This document shows positions 1 to 9,639 of a stretch of DNA of 64,000 bases, piece by piece. The DNA comes from Fen-1258 sp041658245 (lineage in GTDB: Bacteria; Bacteroidota; Ignavibacteria; Ignavibacteriales; Melioribacteraceae), in assembly GCA_041658245.1 (NCBI GenBank), contig JBBAAM010000003.1, positions 1 to 64,000 on the forward strand, in the 5' to 3' direction. A program made the position numbers and the translations under genes. Under the pieces are notes generated by a model. The model was not told the origin of the DNA and searched no databases. It was given only the letters and a program-made list of their open reading frames with translations. Positions within the stretch are counted from its first letter, which is position 1; each line of letters opens with the position of its first letter.

Positions 1-1
1 T

Positions 2-202
2 CTTACTACCGGTAATATGATGAAGCATTTGAACAAAGCACTCAGAAAGAAAAAAGTAAAATCAATCCACTTTCACATTCGCGAAGCATTATCTCTCTAT
101 TTACAGTACGAAGAAATAGAGAACTCAGTTATTCTTGTAAAAGGTTCGCGCGGAATGAAGATGGAAGAATTTGTTAACGCATTGGAGAAAAGGTTTGAAT
201 AA
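2..202 (+). CDS. murF: MurF C-terminus (partial)
   Basis: This is the last 66 residues of UDP-N-acetylmuramoyl-tripeptide--D-alanyl-D-alanine ligase, the cytoplasmic enzyme that adds D-Ala-D-Ala to the peptidoglycan precursor. The gene runs in from beyond the left edge, so only the end of the C-terminal Mur ligase domain is visible. The tail contains VILVKGSRGMKMEEF, the KGSRGMxxE motif typical of MurF. The reading frame is open from base 2. Its TAA stop overlaps the ATG of mraY by one base, which fits tight translational coupling in the dcw operon. The ATP-binding and central domains cannot be seen here. Confidence 0.88.
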   Translation, partial: LTTGNMMKHLNKALRKKKVKSIHFHIREALSLYLQYEEIENSVILVKGSRGMKMEEFVNALEKRFE

Positions 203-1311
203 TGTTTTACTATTTGTTTGAATACATAAATAAAGTTTTTAATCCGCCCGGATTTGATGTGTTCCGCTTCTTAACATTTCGTTCTGCGTTGGCAGCTATT
301 ACAGCTTTATTGATCTCATTCATATTCGGACCGAAGATCATCGGACGGTTAAAGAAAAACCAAATTGACCAACCAATTCGTGATGAAGGACCGCAGACAC
401 ACAAGAAGAAACAAGGTACACCTACAATGGGAGGTTTAATTATTCTTTTATCAGTAATTATTCCGGTTCTATTGTGGAGCGATATTAAAAGTATATATAT
501 CATTTTGGTTTTGTTCGGGACAGTGTTTTTAGGAGGTGTTGGTTTCTTAGATGATTATTTGAAAGTTGTTAAAAAAGTTCCTCAAGGATTAATTGCACGC
601 TACAAATTAATAGGACAAATTTTTGTAGGATTAGTAGTTGGATTTGCAATTTACTACTTACCGGAATTTGCGCAATATAATACACAAACAACTTTGCCGT
701 TCTTCAAAAATCTGAATTGGGATTTTTCCTATCTATATATACCGTGGGTCGTTTTCATTATTACCGCACTTTCGAATGCAGTTAATCTCACAGACGGACT
801 TGATGGACTTGCTATCGGATCAATCATTATTGTAATGCTTGCACTTGCAATAATAGTTTATGTAACCGGCAACATTATCTACGCAGACTATCTTAATATA
901 ATTTATTTGCCCGGCAGCGGTGAGTTAACGGTTTTCATTGCGGCATTGATAGGAGCGGGACTAGGATTTCTTTGGTTCAATTTTTATCCGGCTCAAGTTT
1001 TTATGGGAGATACAGGTTCTCTCGCACTCGGCGGTGCTTTTGGTGTAATGATGATTCTTGTTAAAAAAGATTTACTGATTCCAATTCTAGGCGGAATATT
1101 TTTCATTGAAACACTTTCTGTGATCATTCAACGTCTTTATTTCAAATACACAAAGAAAAAATTCGGTGAGGGAAGAAGAGTTTTTAAGATGGCTCCGATT
1201 CATCATCACTTTGAACAATTGAATTGGGCAGAGCCGAAAATTGTAATCCGGTTCTATATCATCACAATAATTTTAGCATTAATGAGTTTAGCTTCATTCA
1301 AGATTAGATAA
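202..1311 (+). CDS. mraY: Phospho-N-acetylmuramoyl-pentapeptide-transferase MraY
   Basis: This integral membrane enzyme moves phospho-MurNAc-pentapeptide from UDP to undecaprenyl phosphate, making lipid I at the inner face of the membrane. The 369-residue product is the usual length for MraY. It shows about ten hydrophobic segments and the family motifs in order: GTPTMGGL near residue 74, a DDYLK loop near 117, NLTDGLDGLA near 195, the catalytic FMGDTGSLALGG near 268, and the HHHFE histidine motif near 337. The ATG overlaps the murF stop and the TAA stop overlaps the murD ATG (TAATG junctions). Expression is therefore probably coupled through the operon. I see nothing unusual in the key residues. 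Confidence 0.97.
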   Translation: MFYYLFEYINKVFNPPGFDVFRFLTFRSALAAITALLISFIFGPKIIGRLKKNQIDQPIRDEGPQTHKKKQGTPTMGGLIILLSVIIPVLLWSDIKSIYIILVLFGTVFLGGVGFLDDYLKVVKKVPQGLIARYKLIGQIFVGLVVGFAIYYLPEFAQYNTQTTLPFFKNLNWDFSYLYIPWVVFIITALSNAVNLTDGLDGLAIGSIIIVMLALAIIVYVTGNIIYADYLNIIYLPGSGELTVFIAALIGAGLGFLWFNFYPAQVFMGDTGSLALGGAFGVMMILVKKDLLIPILGGIFFIETLSVIIQRLYFKYTKKKFGEGRRVFKMAPIHHHFEQLNWAEPKIVIRFYIITIILALMSLASFKIR

Positions 1312-2660
1312 TGGATATACGCGGGAAAAAAATAGCGATCATCGGCGCCGTACGCAGCGGATTAGGTGCAGCCAAACTTGCAAAGAAACTTGGCGCAATT
1401 CCGTTTGTAAGCGATAGCGGTTCCGAAAATGATTTAGTTGATTCAATTTCAATTTTGAAGTCTGAATCAATTGCTTATGAATGCGGCGCTCACTCAGAAA
1501 AAATTTATGCTTGCGATCTAATCGTAACAAGTCCCGGAGTTCCGACTAATTCTGTTGTACTGACTAATGCACATAAAAAAAATATAAAAGTAGTCGGCGA
1601 AATTGAATTTGCATCATGGTTTTGTAAAGGCAGTATTATTTCCATAACCGGTACAAACGGGAAAACAACAACAACTGCATTGATGAATTACACTTTGAAT
1701 CAAGCCGGAATAAAATGTTATTCAGCGGGAAATATCGGCGAAGCATTTTCCGAGATCACTCTTGATGTGAAAGAAAATGAATTTGTTTCTCTCGAGACTT
1801 CAAGTTTCCAATTGGATTTTATAGATGACTTCAAACCACACTTTTCAATGATATTAAATATCACTCCGGATCATCTTGATAGATACAACAACAGTTTTGA
1901 TGAATACATATCTGCAAAAATTCGAATTGCAAAGAATCAAAACGAAGAAGACTTTTTTATTTATAACGCAGATGATGTGAGCATTAAAAATAATTTGATG
2001 AACAAAAAAGTTCAGAAACTTGCCTTCTCGTTATTAAGCGAAGTTCCAGCCGGCGCTTTTTATAAAGAAGGCAAGATCCTCTTCTCATGGTTCGGAAAAA
2101 TTAGTGAGATCTGTTCTGCAAGCGATCTATTTATCAAGGGCGAACATAATATTGCAAATGCTCTGCCTGTTCTGATCATAGCAAAGCTATTAAACGTACC
2201 GAATCAAAAAATTAGAGATGCATTTTCTTCATTTAAGGGTGTTGAGCATAGAATTGAATTTGTACGCGAACTTAACGGTGTAGAATATTATAACGATTCA
2301 AAAGCAACAAATGTAGATTCTGTTTACGTAGCTCTAAAAAGTTTTGATAAACCGTTGTATTTAATTCTCGGTGGAAAAGATAAAGGTAATAACTACGATC
2401 AGATTAAAGAACTAGTTAAGCAGCATGTAAAGAAAATTTATGCTATCGGTTCATCGGCACAGAAAGTTTATGATTATTTCAATTCAGTAATATTAACAGA
2501 AATAAAAGAATCTCTTAAAGCTTGTGTAGAAACATCGAGGATAGAAGCAGAACCGGGTACAGTTGTTTTGCTATCACCGGCTTGTGCAAGTTTTGATATG
2601 TTCAAAAATTATGAACACAGAGGAAAAGTTTTCAAAGAAGAAGTAAATAAATTGGTTTGA
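1311..2660 (+). CDS. murD: UDP-N-acetylmuramoyl-L-alanine--D-glutamate ligase MurD
   Basis: This cytoplasmic ATP-dependent ligase adds D-glutamate to UDP-MurNAc-L-Ala in peptidoglycan precursor synthesis. The 449-residue length is normal. Visible are an N-terminal Rossmann-like UDP-binding region with IGAVRSG, the P-loop GTNGKTTTT at about residues 114-122, NITPDHLDRY near 184 and YNDSKATN near 326, all diagnostic Mur ligase motifs. The start codon overlaps the mraY stop. The TGA stop overlaps the ATG chosen for ftsW (TGATG). It sits between mraY and ftsW, the conserved dcw order. Confidence 0.96.
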   Translation: MDIRGKKIAIIGAVRSGLGAAKLAKKLGAIPFVSDSGSENDLVDSISILKSESIAYECGAHSEKIYACDLIVTSPGVPTNSVVLTNAHKKNIKVVGEIEFASWFCKGSIISITGTNGKTTTTALMNYTLNQAGIKCYSAGNIGEAFSEITLDVKENEFVSLETSSFQLDFIDDFKPHFSMILNITPDHLDRYNNSFDEYISAKIRIAKNQNEEDFFIYNADDVSIKNNLMNKKVQKLAFSLLSEVPAGAFYKEGKILFSWFGKISEICSASDLFIKGEHNIANALPVLIIAKLLNVPNQKIRDAFSSFKGVEHRIEFVRELNGVEYYNDSKATNVDSVYVALKSFDKPLYLILGGKDKGNNYDQIKELVKQHVKKIYAIGSSAQKVYDYFNSVILTEIKESLKACVETSRIEAEPGTVVLLSPACASFDMFKNYEHRGKVFKEEVNKLV

Positions 2661-3769
2661 TGAATACATCGGTTAAAATATTGATCGGGTTAGTTGTGGG
2701 TTTTATTGTGCTTGGCGCAATTATGGTCTTTACTGCCAGCGGCACTTACAGCTTTTCCAGATTTAACAGCTTTTACTTTTTGTTCAAATCACATTTATGG
2801 AAAGTAATTGCTGCAGTAGGGATGATGATAATTTTTTCCTACCTCCCTTATGATAAATTCCGTGAGTACAGTAAGTGGGCATTAATACTAATTATTGCCG
2901 TATTGATTTTTACTTTTCTATTTGCACCGAAAGTTAAAGGCGCTCAACGATGGATTGATCTTGGATTTATGCAATTCCAACCTTCGGAAGCAGCTAAAGT
3001 GATTTTGATTGTTCACTTGGCTGTAATGTTAGAGAGAATGGGCGACGAAGTAAAAAATTTTAAGAAAGGATTTCTTCTACCATTGTTCTGGGTTGCGATT
3101 GTTAGCGTATTAATTTTTATTCAACCGAATGTAAGTACAAGTCTGATTGTAGCTGTTACATCTTTTGTGATCTTATTTGTCGCCGGTGCAAGAATGAAAC
3201 ACATCTTTGGCATTATTGTTCCGTCAATATTAATTCTTGGATCCGGAATGATGATTTTCAGACACTCACGTGAAAGAGTTATAACATTCATTGAAAGTTT
3301 GATAAACGGCGGTGATATAAATATTCAAGTGAAACAGGCAAAAATTGCTTTAGGCAGCGGTGGTCTTTTAGGTGTTGGATTAGGACACAGCAGACAAAGC
3401 GATTTATTTCTTCCTGAATCATACGGCGATTTTATTTTTTCAATCCTTGGCGAAGAACTCGGTTTTGTCGGCGCAATAGTAGTTCTTTTCTTATTTCTTT
3501 TCTTGTTCGCTGTCTGTTTAGTCATCGCCAAAAAGGCGCAAGATAGATTCGGTCAGCTTCTCGTTTTTGGTTTAGGATTCAATATAATAGTCAGCGCTTT
3601 TATTAATGCATGTGTGATTACAGGATTAATTCCAACAACCGGAATCACTTTTCCATTTATCAGTTTCGGCGGTACTTCAATAATTCTTTTTGCAGTGTCA
3701 ATAGGAATTATTGTAAATGTTGGAAGGCAAACAGTTAAGACAACAGAATTAAAAATTGCTCAAGTGTAA
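2660..3769 (+). CDS. ftsW: FtsW-type SEDS lipid II glycosyltransferase / division protein
   Basis: This is a SEDS-family polytopic membrane protein that polymerises lipid II into septal peptidoglycan together with a class B penicillin-binding protein. The 369-residue product has about ten transmembrane segments. It carries the family motifs GAQRWIDLGFMQFQPSE near residue 95 and an extracytoplasmic loop ending in LPESYGDFIFSILGEELGF near 255-272. The C-terminus has TGLIPTTGITFPFISFGGTS. I chose the ATG at 2660, which overlaps the murD stop; a TTG one codon upstream is also possible. Its place between murD and murG argues for FtsW rather than RodA. Confidence 0.95.
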   Translation: MNTSVKILIGLVVGFIVLGAIMVFTASGTYSFSRFNSFYFLFKSHLWKVIAAVGMMIIFSYLPYDKFREYSKWALILIIAVLIFTFLFAPKVKGAQRWIDLGFMQFQPSEAAKVILIVHLAVMLERMGDEVKNFKKGFLLPLFWVAIVSVLIFIQPNVSTSLIVAVTSFVILFVAGARMKHIFGIIVPSILILGSGMMIFRHSRERVITFIESLINGGDINIQVKQAKIALGSGGLLGVGLGHSRQSDLFLPESYGDFIFSILGEELGFVGAIVVLFLFLFLFAVCLVIAKKAQDRFGQLLVFGLGFNIIVSAFINACVITGLIPTTGITFPFISFGGTSIILFAVSIGIIVNVGRQTVKTTELKIAQV

Positions 3770-4869
3770 TGAAAAATAGAACTCCATATAGTTTTGTATT
3801 TGCAGGCGGCGGAACCGGCGGTCATTTATATCCTGCACTTGCCGTTGCTCAGCAAATTCGATTGATGAAACCCGAATCGGAGATTTTATTTGTTGGCGCA
3901 AAAAATAAAATTGAAGAAAAAATTGTTCCCGAATACGGATTCAATTTTAAGACAATTTGGATCAGCGGGTTTTCAAGAAAATTATCATTAAGCAATTTAT
4001 TATTTCCGTTAAAACTTTTTGTATCAGCAATTCAATCACTAATGATCAATTTTAGTTTTAAGCCGCGTGTTGCTGTTGGAAGTGGAGCTTATGTTTCCGG
4101 TCCGGTAATTTGGGCTGCCTCAGTGCTTGGTTCAAAAGTAATTCTCCTTGAGCAGAATAGTTACCCGGGTATTACTAATCGGCTGTTGGAGAAGAAAGCA
4201 AATGAAATTCATATCACTTTTGAAGAATCAAAAAAATATTTCAGAGACGAATCAAAGTTGAAATTAACCGGTAACCCGATAAGAATAGATTTGATGTTGA
4301 GTGATAAATCAGAAGCAAAGAAAAAATTCGGATTGAATAAATTGAAAAAAGTGTTACTGGTAATTGGCGGGAGCGGCGGCGCGCGTTCGATCAATCAAGC
4401 GGTTGCCGATAATATAAATCAATTAGGATCGAACAACATTCAAGTCATTTGGCAGACAGGTCAATTTTATTATGAACAGTATAAAATATTCTCAAACGAA
4501 TCTGTAAAAGTATTTCCGTTCATCAGTGATATGTCAACAGCATACTCGGCATCAGATATTGTACTTGCACGTTCCGGAGCTACAACAATAGCGGAAGTTT
4601 CATTTCTATCGCTGCCGGTTGTATTTGTTCCTTCTGCAAATGTTGCTGCAAATCATCAGTATATGAATGCAAAAGCATTGAAAGTAGCAAACGCAGCAGA
4701 ATTGATAGAAGATAAAAATTTGAATGACGAATTCTTTCCCGTGGTGAATGAATTAATCTTTAACGAAGCACGTCAGGAAATTTTGAAGAAAAATATTTCA
4801 TCATTCGCAAAACCTTATGCGGCAAAAACGATTGCCGAAAGTGCAATCAAATTTGCCGAGATAATATGA
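3769..4869 (+). CDS. murG: UDP-GlcNAc--lipid I N-acetylglucosaminyltransferase MurG
   Basis: This peripheral GT28 membrane enzyme adds GlcNAc to lipid I to give lipid II. The 366-residue protein has the N-terminal glycine loop GGGTGGHLYPA at about residues 13-23, the second glycine motif GGSGGARSIN near 200, and the donor-binding stretch ARSGATTIAE near 267. Its ATG overlaps the stop of ftsW, and murC follows after 10 bases. Length and motifs are standard, so I have no doubt about the family. Confidence 0.96.
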   Translation: MKNRTPYSFVFAGGGTGGHLYPALAVAQQIRLMKPESEILFVGAKNKIEEKIVPEYGFNFKTIWISGFSRKLSLSNLLFPLKLFVSAIQSLMINFSFKPRVAVGSGAYVSGPVIWAASVLGSKVILLEQNSYPGITNRLLEKKANEIHITFEESKKYFRDESKLKLTGNPIRIDLMLSDKSEAKKKFGLNKLKKVLLVIGGSGGARSINQAVADNINQLGSNNIQVIWQTGQFYYEQYKIFSNESVKVFPFISDMSTAYSASDIVLARSGATTIAEVSFLSLPVVFVPSANVAANHQYMNAKALKVANAAELIEDKNLNDEFFPVVNELIFNEARQEILKKNISSFAKPYAAKTIAESAIKFAEII

Positions 4870-4879
4870 GAATAAAACT

Positions 4880-6262
4880 ATGATGATGATGACAATTAAA
4901 AATGTTCACTTTGTCGGTATCGGCGGAATAGGAATGAGCGGCATCGCAGAAATTTTATTAAGCCAAGGATTTAATATTTCCGGTTCCGATCTAAATAAAA
5001 CAGAAGTAACTGAACGTCTGGAAAGTTTAGGTATCAAAGTTTATGAAGGACATTCACCGGAAAACTTGAAAGATGCCGATGTAGTTGTTTATTCATCCGC
5101 GGTTAACCTTGAAAATCCGGAAGTGAAAGAAGCAATAAAGAGAAAAATTCCTGTAATCAAACGTTCTGAGATGCTCGCCGAATGTATGAGAATGAAATAC
5201 GGAATTGGAATTGCAGGCACACATGGAAAAACTACAACAACGTCTATGGTCGGATTGGTATTAACAGAAGCTGGAATTGATCCGACAATTATTGTCGGCG
5301 GAAAGTTGAGCGGACTTGGCGGAACAAATGCCCGTTTAGGTAAAGGCGATTACATTGTTGTAGAAGCTGATGAATTTGACAGAACATTCTTAAAACTGAC
5401 ACCGATTATTGCAGCGTTAACTACTCTTGAAAGAGAACATTTAGATACATATAAAGATTTGAATGATATTAAATCTGCATTCGTAGAATTTGCAAACAAG
5501 GTTCCATTTTTTGGGTTTGTAGTCCTTTGTCTTGATGAGCCTGCTCTACAGGATGTTATTCCACAAATCAACAAGAAAATTTTTACATACGGTATAACTC
5601 CGCAAGCAGATATTCGTGCAACAAATATTTCACATTCGGAAAATCATTCTGAGTTCAGTGTAATTTATCTTGGAAAGGAACTCGGAAGAATTAGAATTAA
5701 TATTCCGGGATTACACAACATAAAAAATTCTCTTGTAGCTGTAACAATTGCTAAAGAAATGGGCGTTGAGTTCGGTGTAATCAAAAAAGCTCTTGAATCA
5801 TTCAACGGAGTTTACCGCCGATTCGAAACAAAGTACAACAAAGAAGTAATGGTCATTGATGATTACGGTCATCATCCGACAGAGGTAAATGTAACATTAG
5901 ATGGAATTCGCCGCGGATGGAATAGAAGATTGGTTGCAATATTCCAGCCGCATTTGTATTCCAGAACAAAAGATTTTTATGTTGAGTTCGGACGGTCATT
6001 CCTGAACTCAGATGTATTTATTTGTACCGATGTATATCCGGCAAGAGAAAAACCGATTGAAGGAATTACTGGTGAACTGATTGCCAATACAGCGAAAGAT
6101 TTCGGTCATAAAAATGTTTACTACGAACCTGATAAGACCAAAATTCCGGAACTGCTTCAAAAAATTTATAAGCAAGGAGACCTAATTATAACAATGGGAG
6201 CTGGTGATATATGGAAATTCGGAGAGAAATTTGTTGCATTCTTAAAAGAGAAACAGAAATAA
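4880..6262 (+). CDS. murC: UDP-N-acetylmuramate--L-alanine ligase MurC
   Basis: This cytoplasmic ATP-dependent ligase adds the first amino acid, L-alanine, to UDP-MurNAc. The 460-residue protein has the N-terminal HFVGIGGIGMSG nucleotide-sugar motif, the ATP loop GTHGKTTTT near residues 113-121, EADEFDRTF near 162, and DDYGHHPTEV near 326. Four ATG codons in a row (4880-4891) begin the gene. Any could be the start and the choice changes only three residues. In many Bacteroidota murC is followed directly by ftsQ, as here, whereas proteobacterial clusters carry murB and ddl in between. Confidence 0.96.
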   Translation: MMMMTIKNVHFVGIGGIGMSGIAEILLSQGFNISGSDLNKTEVTERLESLGIKVYEGHSPENLKDADVVVYSSAVNLENPEVKEAIKRKIPVIKRSEMLAECMRMKYGIGIAGTHGKTTTTSMVGLVLTEAGIDPTIIVGGKLSGLGGTNARLGKGDYIVVEADEFDRTFLKLTPIIAALTTLEREHLDTYKDLNDIKSAFVEFANKVPFFGFVVLCLDEPALQDVIPQINKKIFTYGITPQADIRATNISHSENHSEFSVIYLGKELGRIRINIPGLHNIKNSLVAVTIAKEMGVEFGVIKKALESFNGVYRRFETKYNKEVMVIDDYGHHPTEVNVTLDGIRRGWNRRLVAIFQPHLYSRTKDFYVEFGRSFLNSDVFICTDVYPAREKPIEGITGELIANTAKDFGHKNVYYEPDKTKIPELLQKIYKQGDLIITMGAGDIWKFGEKFVAFLKEKQK

Positions 6263-6266
6263 AATA

Positions 6267-7043
6267 ATGACAAAGACTACAAAAATATTGAGTACTATGT
6301 TTTTATTTCTTGCGATCGGGCTGATGATCTACTTATCGGTTGGGTTAAAAAACGATATTGATTATAAGATAAGTCTAATCTCACTTGACGGAAATATTCA
6401 TCTTTCGAAAGAACAGTATTTAAGTTATGCCAATCTGCTCGATAAGAATAATTATGAAAAGCTAACGCTTCAAATCATAAAAGATAGGATTGAAAAACAT
6501 CCTTACGTTCAACAAGCAGAAGTACGTTATGACGGTAACAGCAAGGTCTCGGTTAAAATAATTGAAAAAACATTTGACTCAATATTATTAGACAGTACTA
6601 ATCAATATATCATAACAGAAAACCTTCAAATACTTCCTGTATTTCCTCAGACAAAGAAGATTGATTACCCGATAATTTCTAATCCGGTTCTTGCCGACGG
6701 AATGAAAATTTTATCATCTCTAAAAAATATTAACGACATCGTGTTAGCATCGAAAATAATAACTACGGTAAAATTGTTAAATCCGGAATTGTATGACAGC
6801 TTATCATCAATTGATATGCAGAATGGGAACGATGTCGTTCTCTATTTCTCGAGTTTGAATTATCCGGTAATTATTGGCAGAGGAAGTGAAATTAGAAAAG
6901 TGATCTACTTCAATACTTTCTGGACGTATTTGAAAGGGAAGGAAATAAATAATTACATGGAGTATGTGGATTTGCGCTACGGCGGACATGTATATCTCGG
7001 TATTACAGAACAGAATAGCCAGGAGGGTCAAAAGAAATCATGA
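6267..7043 (+). CDS. ftsQ: Cell division protein FtsQ (DivIB-like)
   Basis: This is a bitopic inner-membrane divisome protein. The 258 residues comprise a short cytoplasmic N-terminus, one transmembrane helix at about residues 9-26, and a periplasmic part. The region around residues 65-90, containing IKDRIEKHPYVQQAEVRY, resembles the POTRA/FtsQ boundary where peptides are usually written as xxPWVxxAxVxR. Primary sequence is weakly conserved, so position supports the call: it lies 4 bases after murC and its TGA overlaps the ATG of ftsA in an ATGA junction. In the family it links FtsB/FtsL with the early divisome. Confidence 0.87.
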   Translation: MTKTTKILSTMFLFLAIGLMIYLSVGLKNDIDYKISLISLDGNIHLSKEQYLSYANLLDKNNYEKLTLQIIKDRIEKHPYVQQAEVRYDGNSKVSVKIIEKTFDSILLDSTNQYIITENLQILPVFPQTKKIDYPIISNPVLADGMKILSSLKNINDIVLASKIITTVKLLNPELYDSLSSIDMQNGNDVVLYFSSLNYPVIIGRGSEIRKVIYFNTFWTYLKGKEINNYMEYVDLRYGGHVYLGITEQNSQEGQKKS

Positions 7044-8284
7044 AAAAAAATATTATAGCAGGACTAGATCTTGGAACAACAAAAGTTTGTGCGATAATTG
7101 CCGAACAGGTGGACAATCATCTGAATATACTAGGATTTGGCGTCGCTCCTTCGGAAGGATTGAATAGAGGATTGGTTGCAAATATTTCTAAGACAGCTGA
7201 AGCGATTACCGAAGCAATGCATATTGCATCCAACAGAGCGGGCCTAACCGTGAAAGAATTAAATGTTGGGGTTGCCGGTGAGCATATAACAAGTTTACGC
7301 CATAGAAATTATGTAACAATTAATAATCTGGAACGAGAAATAACAGAACATGATTTAGATCGCTTACGCGCGGATGTTCAAACTATTCGCATTCCTTCCG
7401 ATCGCCAAATACTTCACATAATTCCCGAAGAATTTTCAGTTGACTATCAAGGTGGAATTGATGATCCAATTGGGATGTGCGGTTCACGATTAGAAGCTGT
7501 GAATCATGTAGTTCTCGCTTCGATACCTGCTATTCAAAATATAAAAAAATCCGTTGAACGTGCAGGTTATATAGTGAAGGATTATGTGCTTCAACCAATT
7601 GCATCAGGTTTTGCAGTACTTGATGAAAACGAAAAAGATTTAGGTGTGCTGTTGATTGATATAGGCGGTGGAACTACTGATATAGCAGTCTTTCACCGTA
7701 AAGCAATTAAACACACAAAAGTAATTGGAGTTGCAGGCAATCAGGTTACAAATGATGTTCGCGAGACTTTAGGTATTGTAACTGCAGATGCCGAGAAACT
7801 TAAAAAAGAATACGGCTACGCAACCGAACATGCAATTATTAAAGATGAAGATATTTTTATTAAAGGTGTTGGCGGAAGAGGAAATGTGAAAATTCCTTTA
7901 TCACTACTAACACAGATCATAAGCGTCCGTATGAAAGAATTATTCGCTTTAATTGATAATGAACTTCGCCAAGCCGGGTTCAAAAATAAAATTAAAGCAG
8001 GTGTTGTACTAACCGGTGGCGGATCTTTACTAAAAGGATGCACGGAATTAGCAGAAGAAGTTTTTGGAATGCCTGCTCGAATCGGTGTTCCTCTTGATCT
8101 TGGTTCAGGATTATCGAATGAAGTTGAAAGTCCAGAATTCGCAACTGTCGCAGGATTAATTAGAGGTATTCCGGGAAAATCATCTTCAGAGCAGTTTACT
8201 ACAGTAAAAGCAAGTGGCTCAGAATATAAATTAAATGTGATCAAACTATTCAAAAGATTACAAGAATTTTTTGATAAACTATAA
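7040..8284 (+). CDS. ftsA: Cell division protein FtsA
   Basis: This actin-like ATPase tethers FtsZ filaments to the membrane. The 414-residue protein has phosphate-1 motif GLDLGTTKVCAII at residues 7-19, the FtsA-specific SHS2/1C domain at about 85-160, phosphate-2 LLIDIGGGTTDIAVF near 207, and adenosine motif GVVLTGGGSLLKG near 322. The C-terminal segment KLNVIKLFKRLQEFFDKL is an amphipathic helix of the kind used as a membrane-targeting sequence. It overlaps ftsQ by four bases and is followed 26 bases later by ftsZ. Confidence 0.96.
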   Translation: MKKNIIAGLDLGTTKVCAIIAEQVDNHLNILGFGVAPSEGLNRGLVANISKTAEAITEAMHIASNRAGLTVKELNVGVAGEHITSLRHRNYVTINNLEREITEHDLDRLRADVQTIRIPSDRQILHIIPEEFSVDYQGGIDDPIGMCGSRLEAVNHVVLASIPAIQNIKKSVERAGYIVKDYVLQPIASGFAVLDENEKDLGVLLIDIGGGTTDIAVFHRKAIKHTKVIGVAGNQVTNDVRETLGIVTADAEKLKKEYGYATEHAIIKDEDIFIKGVGGRGNVKIPLSLLTQIISVRMKELFALIDNELRQAGFKNKIKAGVVLTGGGSLLKGCTELAEEVFGMPARIGVPLDLGSGLSNEVESPEFATVAGLIRGIPGKSSSEQFTTVKASGSEYKLNVIKLFKRLQEFFDKL

Positions 8285-8298
8285 ATAAAATACCACAA

Positions 8299-8308
8299 CA
8301 AGGAGGAG
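8299..8308 (+). promoter_or_regulatory. Strong Shine-Dalgarno before ftsZ
   Basis: The sequence CAAGGAGGAG ends two to three bases before the ftsZ ATG region and fixes the start at 8311. The upstream genes of this operon begin by stop/start overlaps with no such purine block. This suggests that ftsZ translation is initiated independently and at a high rate, as expected for the most abundant division protein. The rate is inferred, not measured. Confidence 0.6.
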
Positions 8309-8310
8309 TT

Positions 8311-9600
8311 ATGTCCACAATGGAAAAGAGACCGCGATTCTTCACTCTTGAAACACAAAGACCAATGTCAGCACAATTAAAAGTAGTTGGTGTAGGCGGA
8401 GGCGGTTGCAACGCAATTGACAGCATGATCGAACGCGGATTAACCGGCGTTGAATTCATTGCTGTAAATACAGACGCTCAAGTTCTCGAAGAGAGTTTGG
8501 CTACTCATAAGATTCAAATCGGAGCAAATGTAACGCGCGGACTTGGAGCAGGCGCAGATCCCAATGTAGGAAGAAAAGCAGCTGAAGAAGATCGGGAGAA
8601 GATCACACGCATGCTTGAAGGAAGCGATATGGTTTTTGTTACTTCGGGAATGGGCGGCGGAACTGGAACAGGGGCAGCTCCTATTGTTGCATCTATTGCT
8701 AAAAGTCTTGGTGCACTTGTAATCGGTATTGTTACAAAACCTTTCACATGGGAAGGTAAACAACGAATGAAAAATGCAGATGAAGGAATTAATGAACTGC
8801 GTCAATTGGTAGATAGTTTGATTGTTGTTCCAAACAGCAGAATACTAAGTATTATAGATACAGCTACAGCTGCAAAAGCTGCTTTCAACAAACCGAATGA
8901 AATTTTGTATGAAGCTACAAGAGGTATTGCAGAGATCATTACAGTGAAAGGAATTATTAATGTTGATTTCGCTGATGTTAGAACGGTAATGAGAGAAAGC
9001 GGGCAGGCATTAATGGGATGCGGAATTGCAAGCGGAGAAAATCGTTCGGTTGAAGCCGCACAAAAAGCAATTTCATCACCGCTGCTTGAAGGTATTTCTA
9101 TTAAAGGTGCAAAGAACATTCTTCTAAACGTTACCGGACCAACTAATATGACAATGGCAGAAGTAGAAGCCGGAAATAATGTGATCTTTGAAGCTGCCGG
9201 AGAAGAAGCTAATGTAATTTTCGGAACGGTTATTAAAGATCAGATGAATGAATATGTCTCTTACACAGTTATTGCAACCGGATTTGAAGCAAAGGCAAGC
9301 GCAAATCCAATTAGCAATTTGAAAACTGAAAAAGCAGAAAGAAGACGCGAAGATAAAAAAGTTGTTGGTATGGGAGGATTTCCTACCAAACGCGGAACTA
9401 TGGAATTAGAAAATAGTGATGATCTGAATGTTCCTACGATCCTTAGAGTGAAGAAATCCGGTTTCGATCTGTTTGATCAAAGCGGATTGGAAGCCGGATT
9501 TAAGGCAGATAGAAATGATTATACAGAGAACGATTATTACAGCAATAAGAATAGAGATGAAGAAGACAGTTCATCATTCTTAAGAAAAATTATGGATTAA
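8311..9600 (+). CDS. ftsZ: Cell division protein FtsZ
   Basis: This tubulin-like GTPase forms the cytokinetic ring. The 429-residue protein has VGVGGGGCNAID near residues 26-37, the tubulin signature GGGTGTG at 115-121, the NxDFADV synergy region near 217 (NVDFADVRTVM), and a folded core ending near 325. The conserved FtsA-binding peptide appears as LNVPTILR at about 372-379. Unlike Escherichia coli FtsZ, it is not at the very end: 47 further, mostly polar residues follow and finish in SSSFLRKIMD. A strong ribosome binding site precedes the ATG. It follows ftsA in the dcw operon. Confidence 0.97.
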   Translation: MSTMEKRPRFFTLETQRPMSAQLKVVGVGGGGCNAIDSMIERGLTGVEFIAVNTDAQVLEESLATHKIQIGANVTRGLGAGADPNVGRKAAEEDREKITRMLEGSDMVFVTSGMGGGTGTGAAPIVASIAKSLGALVIGIVTKPFTWEGKQRMKNADEGINELRQLVDSLIVVPNSRILSIIDTATAAKAAFNKPNEILYEATRGIAEIITVKGIINVDFADVRTVMRESGQALMGCGIASGENRSVEAAQKAISSPLLEGISIKGAKNILLNVTGPTNMTMAEVEAGNNVIFEAAGEEANVIFGTVIKDQMNEYVSYTVIATGFEAKASANPISNLKTEKAERRREDKKVVGMGGFPTKRGTMELENSDDLNVPTILRVKKSGFDLFDQSGLEAGFKADRNDYTENDYYSNKNRDEEDSSSFLRKIMD

Positions 9601-9639
9601 AGTTTTTCCTTTATAGTAATATTAAAATAAAGGAGTACT

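Noticed and set aside
7816..8358. 180-codon minus-strand frame opposite the end of ftsA and start of ftsZ
   Set aside because: Lies wholly over strongly conserved coding sequence on the other strand; composition is that of a shadow frame.
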